Assembly (NCBI RefSeq): GCF_018424685.1
Contig: NZ_QTKX01000003.1
Span: 620,001 to 684,000 of the forward strand
Direction: 5' to 3'
From: Mesobacillus boroniphilus
Lineage (GTDB): Bacteria > Bacillota > Bacilli > Bacillales > Cytobacillaceae
DNA: 64,000 bases
Shown: positions 1 through 8,351 of the stretch, piece by piece
Layout: each line of letters opens with the position of its first letter
Numbering within the stretch: the stretch's first letter is position 1
Made by a program: the position numbers and the translations under genes
The notes under the pieces: generated by a model
The model's database searches: none
What the model saw: only the letters and a program-made list of their open reading frames with translations
What the model was told of the DNA's origin: nothing

Positions 1-601
1 CCGCAGCAACATATTCAAAGCCATGCTCTTCTTTCCAGGCGTTCAGGTCTTTGACGGCAGAGAGAATTCCATACGAGCTGTCCTCTTCATCACATTCCGC
101 TAAAAAAATAAGATTACCCTCGAGCTCCTCTGGGTTTTCAGAAAAGTATTTCAGGAGATAAAGATTGGAAGCAACACCGCTCTTCATATCGAGCACCCCG
201 CGGCCGAACATCCAGTCGCCTGATTGCGCATGCTCGTTTACAAGTGGGGGCAGCTTCTCTTTTTTAAGCTCAACAAGCAGTTGGTCCGGATCAAACGCCA
301 AATCAGCCAGCTGTGTAAAATCATCAATCCCCACTGTATCAAGATGCCCCATCAAAATGACAGTACGGTTGCTGTTTCCTTTTGTGCCCTTTACAAAAGC
401 CATGACATTATATCGTTCGAGGACATCATTCTGGGTTTGCGGTTTGATCACGTGCGTTGGGTTCGCTATAAAATAAGGAAACGATGATATCATCGTATAA
501 AGCGCCTGGGCAATCTCGTTCTCTCCATTGGTGTTAACAATGCTCCCGATGTTCACAAGCTGCTTCGTATAAAATAAAACTTCATCCCGGCAATCAAGCA
601 T
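1..601 (-). CDS. rocB: M20-family peptidase, RocB-like (3' end outside window)
   Basis: N-terminal ~200 residues of a zinc-dependent M20/M25/M40 hydrolase; the gene runs off the left edge of the window. Visible family motifs are GHLDTVG (metal-binding His and catalytic Asp), GRGVLDMKSG (bridging Asp) and AECDEED (catalytic Glu plus ligand Glu). The overall match is to Bacillus RocB, an accessory protein of arginine use whose exact reaction is not settled. An upstream ATG at 610 abuts the AAAGGGG ribosome site, so the ATG at 601, nine bases from it, is the better start. It is a cytoplasmic protein with no signal peptide. No rocDEF partners are visible here. Confidence 0.8.
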   Translation of the reverse strand, partial: MLDCRDEVLFYTKQLVNIGSIVNTNGENEIAQALYTMISSFPYFIANPTHVIKPQTQNDVLERYNVMAFVKGTKGNSNRTVILMGHLDTVGIDDFTQLADLAFDPDQLLVELKKEKLPPLVNEHAQSGDWMFGRGVLDMKSGVASNLYLLKYFSENPEELEGNLIFLAECDEEDSSYGILSAVKDLNAWKEEHGFEYVAA

Positions 602-843
602 CCAAAGCATCCCCTTTCAGAATATTCTGGTTTAATTATCAAGCTAACGCATATTGCAGCTAATTACAATAGAAAAAAGTGGGTGCAGTGATAATGGGAT
701 TTAAATGAAATCGAAAAAAATGCGTGTCCATGTCAAGGAAGGAGAGACCCCTTATACCGCTCTTTTTAAGCAAAACCCTCACTCCTTATAAAATTCTCTC
801 CTCTGGGAAAAGTATAAAAAGAATCTCCAGAGGAGGAAGGAAA

Positions 844-1443
844 ATGGAATTAGACTTTATTTGGAAAGCGTTTGTGCTGATAGTATCCGGAATTTTATTA
901 TTAAGGGTTGCCGGGAGAAAATCTATTTCGCAAATGACCCTTGCCCAGACGATAGTTATGATTTCCATAGGTACAATCATTGTTCAGCCAGTAGTCGAGA
1001 AAAGTGTATGGAAGGCTATTATAGGTGCGGGTGTATTCGTGGCGGCAATCGTCATCATTGAAACTTTGGAACTTAAAATAAACTTCTTTGAAAAGCTTAT
1101 TACAGGCAAGTCCAAGGTTGTGATTCAAAATGGTAAGCTGAATATCAAGACGCTGAAAAAGATGCGCCTAACTGTTGACCAGCTGGAGATGAGAATGAGG
1201 AATAAAGGAATTTCAAAAATTGAAGACATTAAAATGGCAACAGTAGAACCTAATGGTCAACTCGGATATGAACTTATGGATGACGCAAAACCGCTCACTG
1301 TCGGGGAATTTAAAAAGGTGCTGAATGATTATCTTCCAGCAATGCTCATGAAAATGGAAGAGAAGCCGGCATCGGCAAAGCCGGACATTTTTCAAGAACT
1401 AAATAAATCAAATAAACAGCACAATCCAAAATACCTTCAGTGA
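844..1443 (+). CDS. DUF421-family membrane protein (YetF/YdfS type)
   Basis: 199 residues: three N-terminal membrane segments (about residues 5-22, 33-50 and 58-76), then a cytoplasmic domain rich in Lys and Glu. The run with VAGRKSISQMT after the first helix and the later VVIQNGKL and DQLEMRMR segments are typical of the DUF421 family of Bacillus (YetF, YdfS, YrbG). Function is not firmly known; family members affect spores or membranes. An in-frame ATG 120 bases upstream exists, but AGGAGGAAGG at 831-840 lies just before the ATG at 844, so the short form is chosen. The gene is followed by a hairpin terminator at 1510. Confidence 0.85.
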   Translation: MELDFIWKAFVLIVSGILLLRVAGRKSISQMTLAQTIVMISIGTIIVQPVVEKSVWKAIIGAGVFVAAIVIIETLELKINFFEKLITGKSKVVIQNGKLNIKTLKKMRLTVDQLEMRMRNKGISKIEDIKMATVEPNGQLGYELMDDAKPLTVGEFKKVLNDYLPAMLMKMEEKPASAKPDIFQELNKSNKQHNPKYLQ

Positions 1444-1509
1444 AACAAATTTTTCCTTTTATTTATATCACTGGCTGTGCTATTATTTAGAAATGCGAAA
1501 TAATATTTA

Positions 1510-1536
1510 AAATCTTCTTCTGCAGAAGATTTTTTT
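1510..1536 (+). terminator. Rho-independent terminator after the DUF421 gene
   Basis: Nine-base stem AAATCTTCT / AGAAGATTT around a five-base loop, followed by T residues. It ends transcription before the MFS gene that starts at 1564. Confidence 0.75.
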
Positions 1537-1563
1537 CTTTTTCATATAAAGGGGAGAGTTTCA

Positions 1564-2763
1564 TTGTCACAAATAAAAGAACCGTTATGGACCTCGTCGT
1601 TCATTAAACTGATGGTCGGGAATCTGTTTGTCTTCATGTCATTCCAAATGCTGATTCCTACGCTGCCACCATATATAAAATCAATCGGTGCCAGTGGGAC
1701 GGAAATTGGCCTTGTTACCGCGCTATTTTCGATAGGGGCTGTTTTGAGCAGGCCGTTTATCGGATTTATGCTGGAGTACAGAGCGAGAAAACCTCTTGTT
1801 TTGATTGGGGCACTCATGCTGCTATTGATTACATTCTTGTATCCGTTGTCTCAAGTTGTCGTTATTTTCCTGGCGTTTCGCTTGCTTCACGGTCTTGCGT
1901 GGGGCTGGTCAACAACGGTGAATGGTACGGCTGCAGTCGATGTAGTCCCTAATTCCCGTCTTGGTGAGGGCATGGGGTATTATGGTCTTTCAATCACCAT
2001 AGGGATGATCATCGCTCCAAGTCTAGGAATATTCTTATTCCAGGTCACTTCTTTTGAAAATCTCGTCTATATATCTGGAGCGCTTGGTGTCATAGCGCTC
2101 ATACTCCTTGGAACAGTACAATATCAAACTCCTGCGGAAGTTCTTAAAAATAAGAAAGAGGATCTAAAGTTCACCTATTTAGGCTCCCTGGTAGAAAAAT
2201 CAGGGTGGTTCCCGGCATTTATTACCCTGATGATATGCTTAGGCTATGGAGCAATTGTTACTTTCATTGTCATCTTTGCTGAGGAACGGGGAATCAATCA
2301 AATCTTCCTTTTTTACCTGCTTAATGCGATTTTTGCATCACTTTCACGTCCGGTAGCCGGTAAGTGGTTTGACCGGAAAGGGCCAAGAGGACTCGTAATG
2401 GTCACCATCGCTATCACCTTTATTGGGATGTGGGTGCTTTCATTTGCTCATTCCAACCTTACGATAGCTGTTGCAGGGGTGCTATTCGGCATCGGTTTTG
2501 GTTCATTGATTCCGACACTCCAGTCGTGGACCATATCAATGACGCCTTCAAACCGCCGTGGAGTTGCTAACGGCATGTTCTTCTCCTCGATTGACCTTGG
2601 CATAGGCGTCAGCGGTTTTGTTTTCGGAGTGATGGCACAATTCTTTTCAATTGCTGTTTTGTTCCAGATATCAAGTCTGTTTTTGATCATTGCATTGATC
2701 TTAACTATTTTGGAGGGACGCAGATCTAAAGAAGTCCGCCAGCCAAAAGAAGCACTTTCATAG
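1564..2763 (+). CDS. MFS transporter, probable drug/metabolite efflux
   Basis: 399-residue major facilitator with about 12 hydrophobic helices and a central cytoplasmic stretch (VLKNKKEDLKF) near residue 195. Family signs are the loop around GFMLEYRARKP after helix 2 and the repeated WFDRKGPRG loop after helix 8. It resembles Bacillus YwoG/YfkF-type DHA1 proteins; substrate cannot be read from sequence. The start is TTG at 1564, five bases behind AAGGGGAGAG. It is monocistronic, with a weak imperfect hairpin at about 2778-2810 behind it. Confidence 0.85.
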   Translation: MSQIKEPLWTSSFIKLMVGNLFVFMSFQMLIPTLPPYIKSIGASGTEIGLVTALFSIGAVLSRPFIGFMLEYRARKPLVLIGALMLLLITFLYPLSQVVVIFLAFRLLHGLAWGWSTTVNGTAAVDVVPNSRLGEGMGYYGLSITIGMIIAPSLGIFLFQVTSFENLVYISGALGVIALILLGTVQYQTPAEVLKNKKEDLKFTYLGSLVEKSGWFPAFITLMICLGYGAIVTFIVIFAEERGINQIFLFYLLNAIFASLSRPVAGKWFDRKGPRGLVMVTIAITFIGMWVLSFAHSNLTIAVAGVLFGIGFGSLIPTLQSWTISMTPSNRRGVANGMFFSSIDLGIGVSGFVFGVMAQFFSIAVLFQISSLFLIIALILTILEGRRSKEVRQPKEALS

Positions 2764-2886
2764 TTTCGATGCCTGAGGCCAGCCCTGTTAAACGGACTGG
2801 CTTTTAATATGGTTGCTAATAGGGACTGTTTTGATTTAAACTGATAAAGAAATTTACATAGTACGGATTGGTAAGTGAGGACTTTT

Positions 2887-3645
2887 ATGGAGAATCAGGA
2901 TCAAACATTCGAAGTGATGCGTGCTTGCATGCTAGCGGGCAAAATCATGCTTCAAAGCGGCGCTGAGACATATCGGGTAGAGGACACGATGTCTCGGATG
3001 GCCTCTGCGTTCGGCATTGATAAGACGCATAGCTATGTGACACCGACAGGCATTATTTTTTCAGTAGAAGGGGTTGGCCCTGAACGTACAAAGCTTGTGC
3101 GCATTTCCGAGCGGACAACAGATTTAAGAAAAGTTGCGATGGTTAACAGTATCTCGCGGAATATAAGCAGCGGCGAGGTTGGATTGGCAGAAGCTTGCAA
3201 ACTCCTCATGGAGATTGAACAAGCTAATTTAACTTACTCATTTCCAGTCCAGATTACTGCAGCAGCAATCGCGAGCGGCTGTTTTACGATCATGTTCCAG
3301 GGAAGCTGGCTGGATTTCCTCCCTTCGATGGCTGCTGGAGGAATCGGCTTTTTCCTGGTTGTTTACTTTCATAAGATTGTCCCGGTGAAATTTTTCGCTG
3401 AATTCCTGTCATCCTTCTTTATTGGCATGTTGTCGTTCTTCTTTGTGAAATTTGGCCTTGGGCAGGAGCTTGATAAAATCATCATCGGCTCGGTTATGCC
3501 ACTTGTACCTGGATTGCTGATCACGAATGCGGTCAGGGATCTGATGGCAGGACACCTGGTTTCAGGATTGTCAAAAGGAGCAGAAGCACTGCTGACTGCA
3601 TTCGCTATCGGATCGGGGATTGCGGCCATATTATCTTTTTTATAG
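2887..3645 (+). CDS. Threonine/serine exporter family, N-terminal half (ThrE_1/YjjP type)
   Basis: 252 residues. The cytoplasmic N-terminal domain has the LQSGAETYRVEDTM motif and the THSYVTPTGI stretch of the ThrE/DUF1212 family, followed by about five membrane helices from residue 120. In two-gene versions this protein pairs with a smaller ThrE_2 subunit, which is exactly the next gene 11 bases downstream, so the two likely form one exporter of small organic acids or amino acids (YjjPB exports succinate in E. coli; ThrE exports Thr/Ser). A GTG at 2875 is in frame, but GTGAGGA reads better as the ribosome site of the ATG at 2887. Confidence 0.88.
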   Translation: MENQDQTFEVMRACMLAGKIMLQSGAETYRVEDTMSRMASAFGIDKTHSYVTPTGIIFSVEGVGPERTKLVRISERTTDLRKVAMVNSISRNISSGEVGLAEACKLLMEIEQANLTYSFPVQITAAAIASGCFTIMFQGSWLDFLPSMAAGGIGFFLVVYFHKIVPVKFFAEFLSSFFIGMLSFFFVKFGLGQELDKIIIGSVMPLVPGLLITNAVRDLMAGHLVSGLSKGAEALLTAFAIGSGIAAILSFL

Positions 3646-3656
3646 GAGTAAAAGCG

Positions 3657-4100
3657 ATGATTTATGTTGAACAGCTAATAACTAGTTTTATTGCGTCCGC
3701 TGCGTTCGGTGTCATTTTCAACGCACCGAGAGAATCGTTGGTTAAATGCGGCATTTCCGGGATGGTAGGCTGGGTGGTTTACTTTGCACTAGATACCAAT
3801 GGTTTCGGGACGATTTTTGCCACATTGATGGCTTCATTTTTAATCGCCGTTGTCAGCCAGGTATTCGCAAAAGCTTATCGGACTCCAATCATTATTTTTA
3901 GTGTTGCCGGAATTATCCCGTTGGTGCCAGGCGGCCTTGCCTACGATGCAATGAGGAATTTCGTTGAAAATGATTATAGTGTAGCTCTTTCTTTGGCTGC
4001 AAAGGCATCGATGATTTCCGGTGCAATAGCTGTCGGACTTGTGTTTTCAGAGGTGATCAATCAAGTGATTAGAAGGTCAAGCCTGGGACCAGCAAAATAA
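3657..4100 (+). CDS. Threonine/serine exporter family, C-terminal half (ThrE_2/YjjB type)
   Basis: 147 residues, almost entirely hydrophobic, with four to five membrane helices. The motifs FNAPRES and IIPLVPGGLAYDAM match the small ThrE_2/DUF3815 subunit; the same VPLVPG-type loop appears in the partner upstream, as expected for proteins of common origin. AGGAG immediately after the stop of the upstream gene serves as ribosome site. Both genes almost certainly share one message and one membrane complex. Confidence 0.88.
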   Translation: MIYVEQLITSFIASAAFGVIFNAPRESLVKCGISGMVGWVVYFALDTNGFGTIFATLMASFLIAVVSQVFAKAYRTPIIIFSVAGIIPLVPGGLAYDAMRNFVENDYSVALSLAAKASMISGAIAVGLVFSEVINQVIRRSSLGPAK

Positions 4101-4199
4101 TGAGAAGACTCGCATATGGATTAAGTAGTTCAGTTATTGTAGAAAAAATCTAAGTAACAGGCTGAATAACATTTGAATTTAAACAGTTCATAACACACA

Positions 4200-4232
4200 A
4201 AGCTCAGAGTATTATGACTCTGAGCTTCTCTT
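4200..4232. terminator. Strong hairpin between convergent genes
   Basis: Perfect 11-base arms AAGCTCAGAGT / ACTCTGAGCTT around ATTATG. The T-tract is weak on both sides. It lies between the convergent ThrE_2 and membrane-anchored hypothetical genes and could stop either message. Confidence 0.6.
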
Positions 4233-4282
4233 AAGTATGAGGATTATTTCATTAAAACCCCCGTTAAAGAAAATGATATTTA

Positions 4283-4858
4283 TTAATTTCCATTGATTCT
4301 ATGCCATTTAAAATCTTCGTTTCTAAATACATTTGTATCTTTTGGGTATCCGTAATAATAAAGTTTTTTTCCATCCTTATTAAATGCAGTTGGGTAAAGA
4401 AAGTCTATTTGTTCACTAAATGGAAACAAGAAAGAAATGCGTTCTCCTTTGCTTATTTCCTTTCTTTCAACATAAGGCTCGACACCAGCCTCTATATATG
4501 CGACTTCTTCATCGTGTGAAATTATGCTCAATAACGTGGCTGCATCATTTTCAGTGGTAACGCTAATACCTCCAACTGTTTGAATCTTATCAGAACTATA
4601 CGGAATATTGGTTGATACACTACCGCGGAATAACACATCTGACTTTTCAGATAGTACCGTTTGATATATCTCTTCTTCATCGCTCTTAAATAAAAAGATA
4701 AAAGATGAACCTGTATCATATTGTTCAATCAACTCTGCATCTTTTGAAAGGAAAGAATGACTTTTCGCAGCACTTAACGCTGTAAACCTATAGCCGCTTA
4801 AAAAAAAGATAAATATGATTAGAATTAACAGTGGTACTACAAAAATCATTTTTTTCAT
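4283..4858 (-). CDS. Membrane-anchored hypothetical protein
   Basis: 191 residues, family not recognised. One N-terminal hydrophobic segment (residues 4-22) acts as a signal anchor, followed by a soluble, probably extracellular domain rich in Ser, Asp, Glu and Tyr. No Cys, catalytic motif or repeats are visible. The segment EEVAYIEAGVEPYVERKE suggests beta strands. The region is more AT-rich than its neighbours. It stands alone between convergent and divergent genes, with AGGGGGAGCTT before the ATG, so it is likely translated. No function is proposed. Confidence 0.7.
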   Translation of the reverse strand: MKKMIFVVPLLILIIFIFFLSGYRFTALSAAKSHSFLSKDAELIEQYDTGSSFIFLFKSDEEEIYQTVLSEKSDVLFRGSVSTNIPYSSDKIQTVGGISVTTENDAATLLSIISHDEEVAYIEAGVEPYVERKEISKGERISFLFPFSEQIDFLYPTAFNKDGKKLYYYGYPKDTNVFRNEDFKWHRINGN

Positions 4859-5102
4859 TTATAAGCTCCCCCTAGAGATTTCATATCCCTTATTTCAAAA
4901 AAGCAGCCCGTTCACGGAGCAAAAGTTTTTTTGCTTCCTTTAATATTTTAACATATATTTCCTATGATAATTCTATAGTTCTTCCATATTATCTGGACTA
5001 ATTTCACTTTGGGTGTGAGCCTTTTTTTATTTTTGTCACAAGGATTTTTTCCTGAATATGGAGAATTAATCTAGGTAATTTATGTGAAAAGGGATGAGAT
5101 TA

Positions 5103-5738
5103 ATGGAGATTTTATTAATCAGACATGGCGAGTCGGAAGGGGATATTCTTCAGGTGCATGAAGGACGGGCAGATTTGCTGCTGACGGACAATGGCCGCAG
5201 GCAGGCAAAGGAAATGGCGAAAGTGGTAAAAGAGAAATACATGCCTGAGGTCGTCTGGGCAAGTACATTGAAAAGGGCGCGTGAGACAGCGGAGATTCTT
5301 AGCCGGGAAACTGGTATTTCCGTAATTGAGGATGATGGATTAAGAGAATACAATAATGGAATCCTGGCAGGACTGCACTATGCGGAAGCAAAGATTCGCT
5401 ATCCAGAGCCAGAGGGAGGCAGGAAACCTCATGAAGCGATTGAGGAAGGGGAGTCTGAACTAGAATTCCGATTCCGGGCTCAAACAGTATTTTCAAAGAT
5501 TCTTGCCGAAAGCGCTGGCTGGAAAAGAATCGCGATCGTCTCCCACGGCGGGATGATCTCTAATTTGTTAAGGGCTTTTTTAAACTTGCCTGTATTATCG
5601 GATACCTATTTCCCAACTGGAGATACAGGCATTCACTTACTAAGGCTTAATGGCAGCCAGAAGGTCGTGATGTTCATGAATGACTGCGGGCATCTGGCAA
5701 AAGTAGAGTCAGAGAAAACAGTTGCTAAGAGTTACTAG
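5103..5738 (+). CDS. Histidine phosphatase family protein (phosphoglycerate mutase-like)
   Basis: 211 residues of the branch-1 histidine phosphatase fold. The catalytic LIRHGES sits at residues 5-11 with phosphorylated His8, and the second active-site His is in IVSHGGM. Length fits cofactor-dependent phosphatases such as PhoE/YhfR rather than true glycolytic mutases. Substrate is unknown. The alternative ATG at 5094 directly touches the AAAAGGG ribosome site, so 5103 is preferred. A strong bidirectional terminator follows. Confidence 0.85.
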   Translation: MEILLIRHGESEGDILQVHEGRADLLLTDNGRRQAKEMAKVVKEKYMPEVVWASTLKRARETAEILSRETGISVIEDDGLREYNNGILAGLHYAEAKIRYPEPEGGRKPHEAIEEGESELEFRFRAQTVFSKILAESAGWKRIAIVSHGGMISNLLRAFLNLPVLSDTYFPTGDTGIHLLRLNGSQKVVMFMNDCGHLAKVESEKTVAKSY

Positions 5739-5752
5739 ACTTAGTTGCATTT

Positions 5753-5788
5753 AAACAGCCCGGATTCTTAGACGAATCCAGGCTGTTT
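5753..5788. terminator. Bidirectional terminator
   Basis: Long stem AAACAGCCCGGATTC / GAATCCAGGCTGTTT with one mismatch and a six-base loop, A-rich on the left and T-rich on the right. It is shared by the phosphatase gene and the convergent oxidoreductase gene. Confidence 0.85.
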
Positions 5789-5792
5789 CTTT

Positions 5793-6782
5793 TTACATCT
5801 TTACTATTGTCCGTCCGCGATTCTCGCCTTTTAAGATGCTGAAAAGGACGCCAGGCAGTTCTTCTAATGTTACCTCATTTTGAATGGTTTCCAAAAATCC
5901 CTCTGGCTTCAAGTCAGAAGCCATACGCTGCCAGAGAAGCTTTCGAGTCTCCATTGGGCAGTATACAGAATCGATGCCGAGAAGGTTGATTCCTCTAAGA
6001 ATAAAGGGGAATACAGTCGTTGCGACATCTGTTCCGCCAGTCAGGCCGCTGACAGCAACCGAACCGTTGTACTCAAGCTTGCTGAGGATCGCAGATAATG
6101 TCTTGCCGCCTACTGGGTCGACTGCTGCTGCCCATAGTTGTTTATCCAGAGGCTTCACCTTTTCACCCACTAAATCTTCGCGACTGATAATTTCTGATGC
6201 GCCAATTTTCCGGAGGTAATCATGTTCGGTCTCTTTCCCCGTACTGGCTACCACATGATATCCTCGCTTGGCAAGCATCGACACAGCCACGCTGCCAACT
6301 CCTCCGGTTGCCCCTGTGACGAGGACCTTCCCTTTTTCTGGAGTAAGTCCGTTTTCTTCTAGTCGGTGCACGGACAATGCTGCGGTGAATCCTGCTGTTC
6401 CAAAAACCATGGCTTCCCTTAAATTCAATCCATCAGGCAAATGCACAATCCAGTCTGCCGGAATACGAGCAAATTCGCTAAACCCTCCATAGTGGGAAAC
6501 CCCTATTTCATAACTGGTGGCGATGACTTCATCGCCTTCCTTGAAGCGGCTGTCATCTGAACGGACAACCGTACCAGCAAGGTCGATTCCAGGGACAAAC
6601 GGATAAGACCTGACAATCTTGCCATTGGGGATGCTTGCAAGCCCGTCTTTAAAGTTGACGGTTGAGTAGGCCACCTTGATTACCACATCTCCAGCAGGCA
6701 AATCTTCCAATCCGATCGTTTTTACTTCCGCTGAAAAATCATCATCTGTCTTGTTCACCATAAATGCTTTGAAATTGTCCAT
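5793..6782 (-). CDS. Acrylyl-CoA reductase-like quinone oxidoreductase (YhdH/YhfP family)
   Basis: 329-residue zinc-free medium-chain dehydrogenase. The N-terminal GroES-like domain (to about residue 125) contains VNFKDGLA and the VPGIDLAGTV segment. The nucleotide-binding domain has VTGATGGVGSVAVSML near residues 152-167, the usual NADPH-binding pattern. YhdH/AcuI enzymes reduce acrylyl-CoA; YhfP's natural substrate is unsure. There is no structural zinc Cys cluster. The gene is divergent from the molybdoenzyme operon, with a 400-base region between them that holds an FNR-type site, so a shared regulator is possible but the geometry fits the other gene. Confidence 0.9.
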   Translation of the reverse strand: MDNFKAFMVNKTDDDFSAEVKTIGLEDLPAGDVVIKVAYSTVNFKDGLASIPNGKIVRSYPFVPGIDLAGTVVRSDDSRFKEGDEVIATSYEIGVSHYGGFSEFARIPADWIVHLPDGLNLREAMVFGTAGFTAALSVHRLEENGLTPEKGKVLVTGATGGVGSVAVSMLAKRGYHVVASTGKETEHDYLRKIGASEIISREDLVGEKVKPLDKQLWAAAVDPVGGKTLSAILSKLEYNGSVAVSGLTGGTDVATTVFPFILRGINLLGIDSVYCPMETRKLLWQRMASDLKPEGFLETIQNEVTLEELPGVLFSILKGENRGRTIVKM

Positions 6783-6979
6783 AACTTCCCAACCTTTCTA
6801 GCTTGATAGCTTAAGTATATGGCATAAGTATGCCGGACTTCTAATAACTCAACTTACTCAAGGCTATCCATTTTAACATCCATTAATAAAGCTGAATATG
6901 ACTTTTGTTGCCTAATACAAGCTTCGAAAAAGTTAAGTCCATCACGAATTTATTACGATTTTGTGTCCACTTATAATGG

Positions 6980-7029
6980 TGTGACGGACTTCACATATCT
7001 TTTAATCTGCCTCCCTTAAGATTTAGATA
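6980..7029 (+). promoter_or_regulatory. FNR-type box and class II promoter of the molybdoenzyme operon
   Basis: A perfect TGTGA-N6-TCACA palindrome at 6980-6995 (centre 6987.5). A -10 element TAAGAT at 7017-7022 predicts a start at 7029, which puts the box at -41.5, the class II activator position known for B. subtilis Fnr. No -35 hexamer is seen, as expected for an activator-dependent promoter. A motif TTTGTGAAT, like ResD sites, lies on the minus strand at 7086-7094. The remaining 6783-6979 bases hold nothing else I can support. Confidence 0.6.
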
Positions 7030-7181
7030 AGTAAGGTTCACCATGCAGGATAGGGCTATAAACATTATCAAATCAATTTTTCACTATTCACAAAGTGTTT
7101 ACATTTTGCCTCTATTTTGACTTTTTTTCCATGATAAGATGATTTTTGAAATCGGGAACGATTTACAGGGAGGTAGCAAAG

Positions 7182-8351
7182 TTGTACAAATTCGAGAAAT
7201 CCTTTTACTCCAAAACAAGCATGTATTCCTTTGTCGTTGTGCTTCTATTATTTTTCTCAATGTGGTATTCGACTTCGAAGTTTGTCCATATCGATATGGC
7301 GCTTCTGGGATATGCCATCTCATCTGCGGTCTTTGCGATCGGGCTGACAATCAGGGTGAGCTTTTGGATGTGGCGCAAAGCCACGAACAGAGTGGCGAAG
7401 CGAAGTGTTGATAACCTTTTTAATAAAGAAAGACTGAAACGAAATTCCAAAGCACTAATCAAAACATTAATTGACAACATTATTTTACAAAAATTCATTT
7501 TCCAGCGCGGAATATACCGCGGCATCCAGCATTTCATGATTTCATGGGGCTGCATCATCTCCTTCGCGATCACATTCGGGCTTACATTCGGATGGATGCG
7601 TTTCGACCTGATTGACCCGGAAACATACCAGATCATCGTGTTCGATATGCCGACCATCACGATGGCAGCACACGGCCTTTTCGCTGAAATCGTCTATAAC
7701 GGCCTGAATATTGGTGCCATCATGGTGTTAATTGGAGCAGGGATGGCCCTCTACCGACGCATCACTGATTATGATGTAAAAGTAACCCAACGATTCGAGT
7801 TCGATATTTTACCATTGATCATTTTATTGTCAGTAACAGTTACAGGTTTGATCCTGACAATCATGTACACTTTCCTGGATGGATGGATGCACCATTATAT
7901 GTCCCTGATCCACCAGGTAACAGTCATTATCATGCTCATGTACTTCCCATTCGGAAAACTGTTCCACGTTCCGATCAGGCCGCTGGCTACAGCTGTACCA
8001 ATGAGTTATCAAGAGGTGGTCAAAGTGGATACGAAATCATGTAAAAGCTGCGGACAGCCATACAGCAATGACGACCAGATTGCGGATGTCCAGGCAATTT
8101 TAAAAAGCCAGAATTTCGACCTGCAGCTTGCAGATGGCACTTACCTATCAGACTACTGCACGGGCTGCCGCCGCAGGATGAGAGCATTGAAACAAATGAA
8201 TCTTGAAGCACCGCAGGGCAACCCATACGGACCAGTAAGCACAAATAACGGAATTCACATATCAGGCTTCAGCAAGAAGCGTTCAGAAGAGTTTTACGGA
8301 CTTGACCAGGATTCAAAGGAGGAAAAAATCGATGAGCCAGTTTCTCGTTAA
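7182..8351 (+). CDS. Cytochrome b-like membrane subunit with C-terminal CxxC pairs
   Basis: 389 residues. About five to six membrane helices fill residues 10-265, with His residues inside or at the ends of helices (GIQHFMIS, MAAHGLF, MHHYMSLIHQ) that could bind b-type heme as in NarI-like subunits. The last 100 residues are cytoplasmic and carry two Cys pairs, CKSCGQPY and YCTGCRRR, likely binding a zinc or iron atom. TTG at 7182 is preferred because GGGAGG ends eight bases before it. The stop overlaps the molybdoenzyme gene by 20 bases, so this is probably its quinone-facing membrane anchor. Confidence 0.7.
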   Translation: MYKFEKSFYSKTSMYSFVVVLLLFFSMWYSTSKFVHIDMALLGYAISSAVFAIGLTIRVSFWMWRKATNRVAKRSVDNLFNKERLKRNSKALIKTLIDNIILQKFIFQRGIYRGIQHFMISWGCIISFAITFGLTFGWMRFDLIDPETYQIIVFDMPTITMAAHGLFAEIVYNGLNIGAIMVLIGAGMALYRRITDYDVKVTQRFEFDILPLIILLSVTVTGLILTIMYTFLDGWMHHYMSLIHQVTVIIMLMYFPFGKLFHVPIRPLATAVPMSYQEVVKVDTKSCKSCGQPYSNDDQIADVQAILKSQNFDLQLADGTYLSDYCTGCRRRMRALKQMNLEAPQGNPYGPVSTNNGIHISGFSKKRSEEFYGLDQDSKEEKIDEPVSR

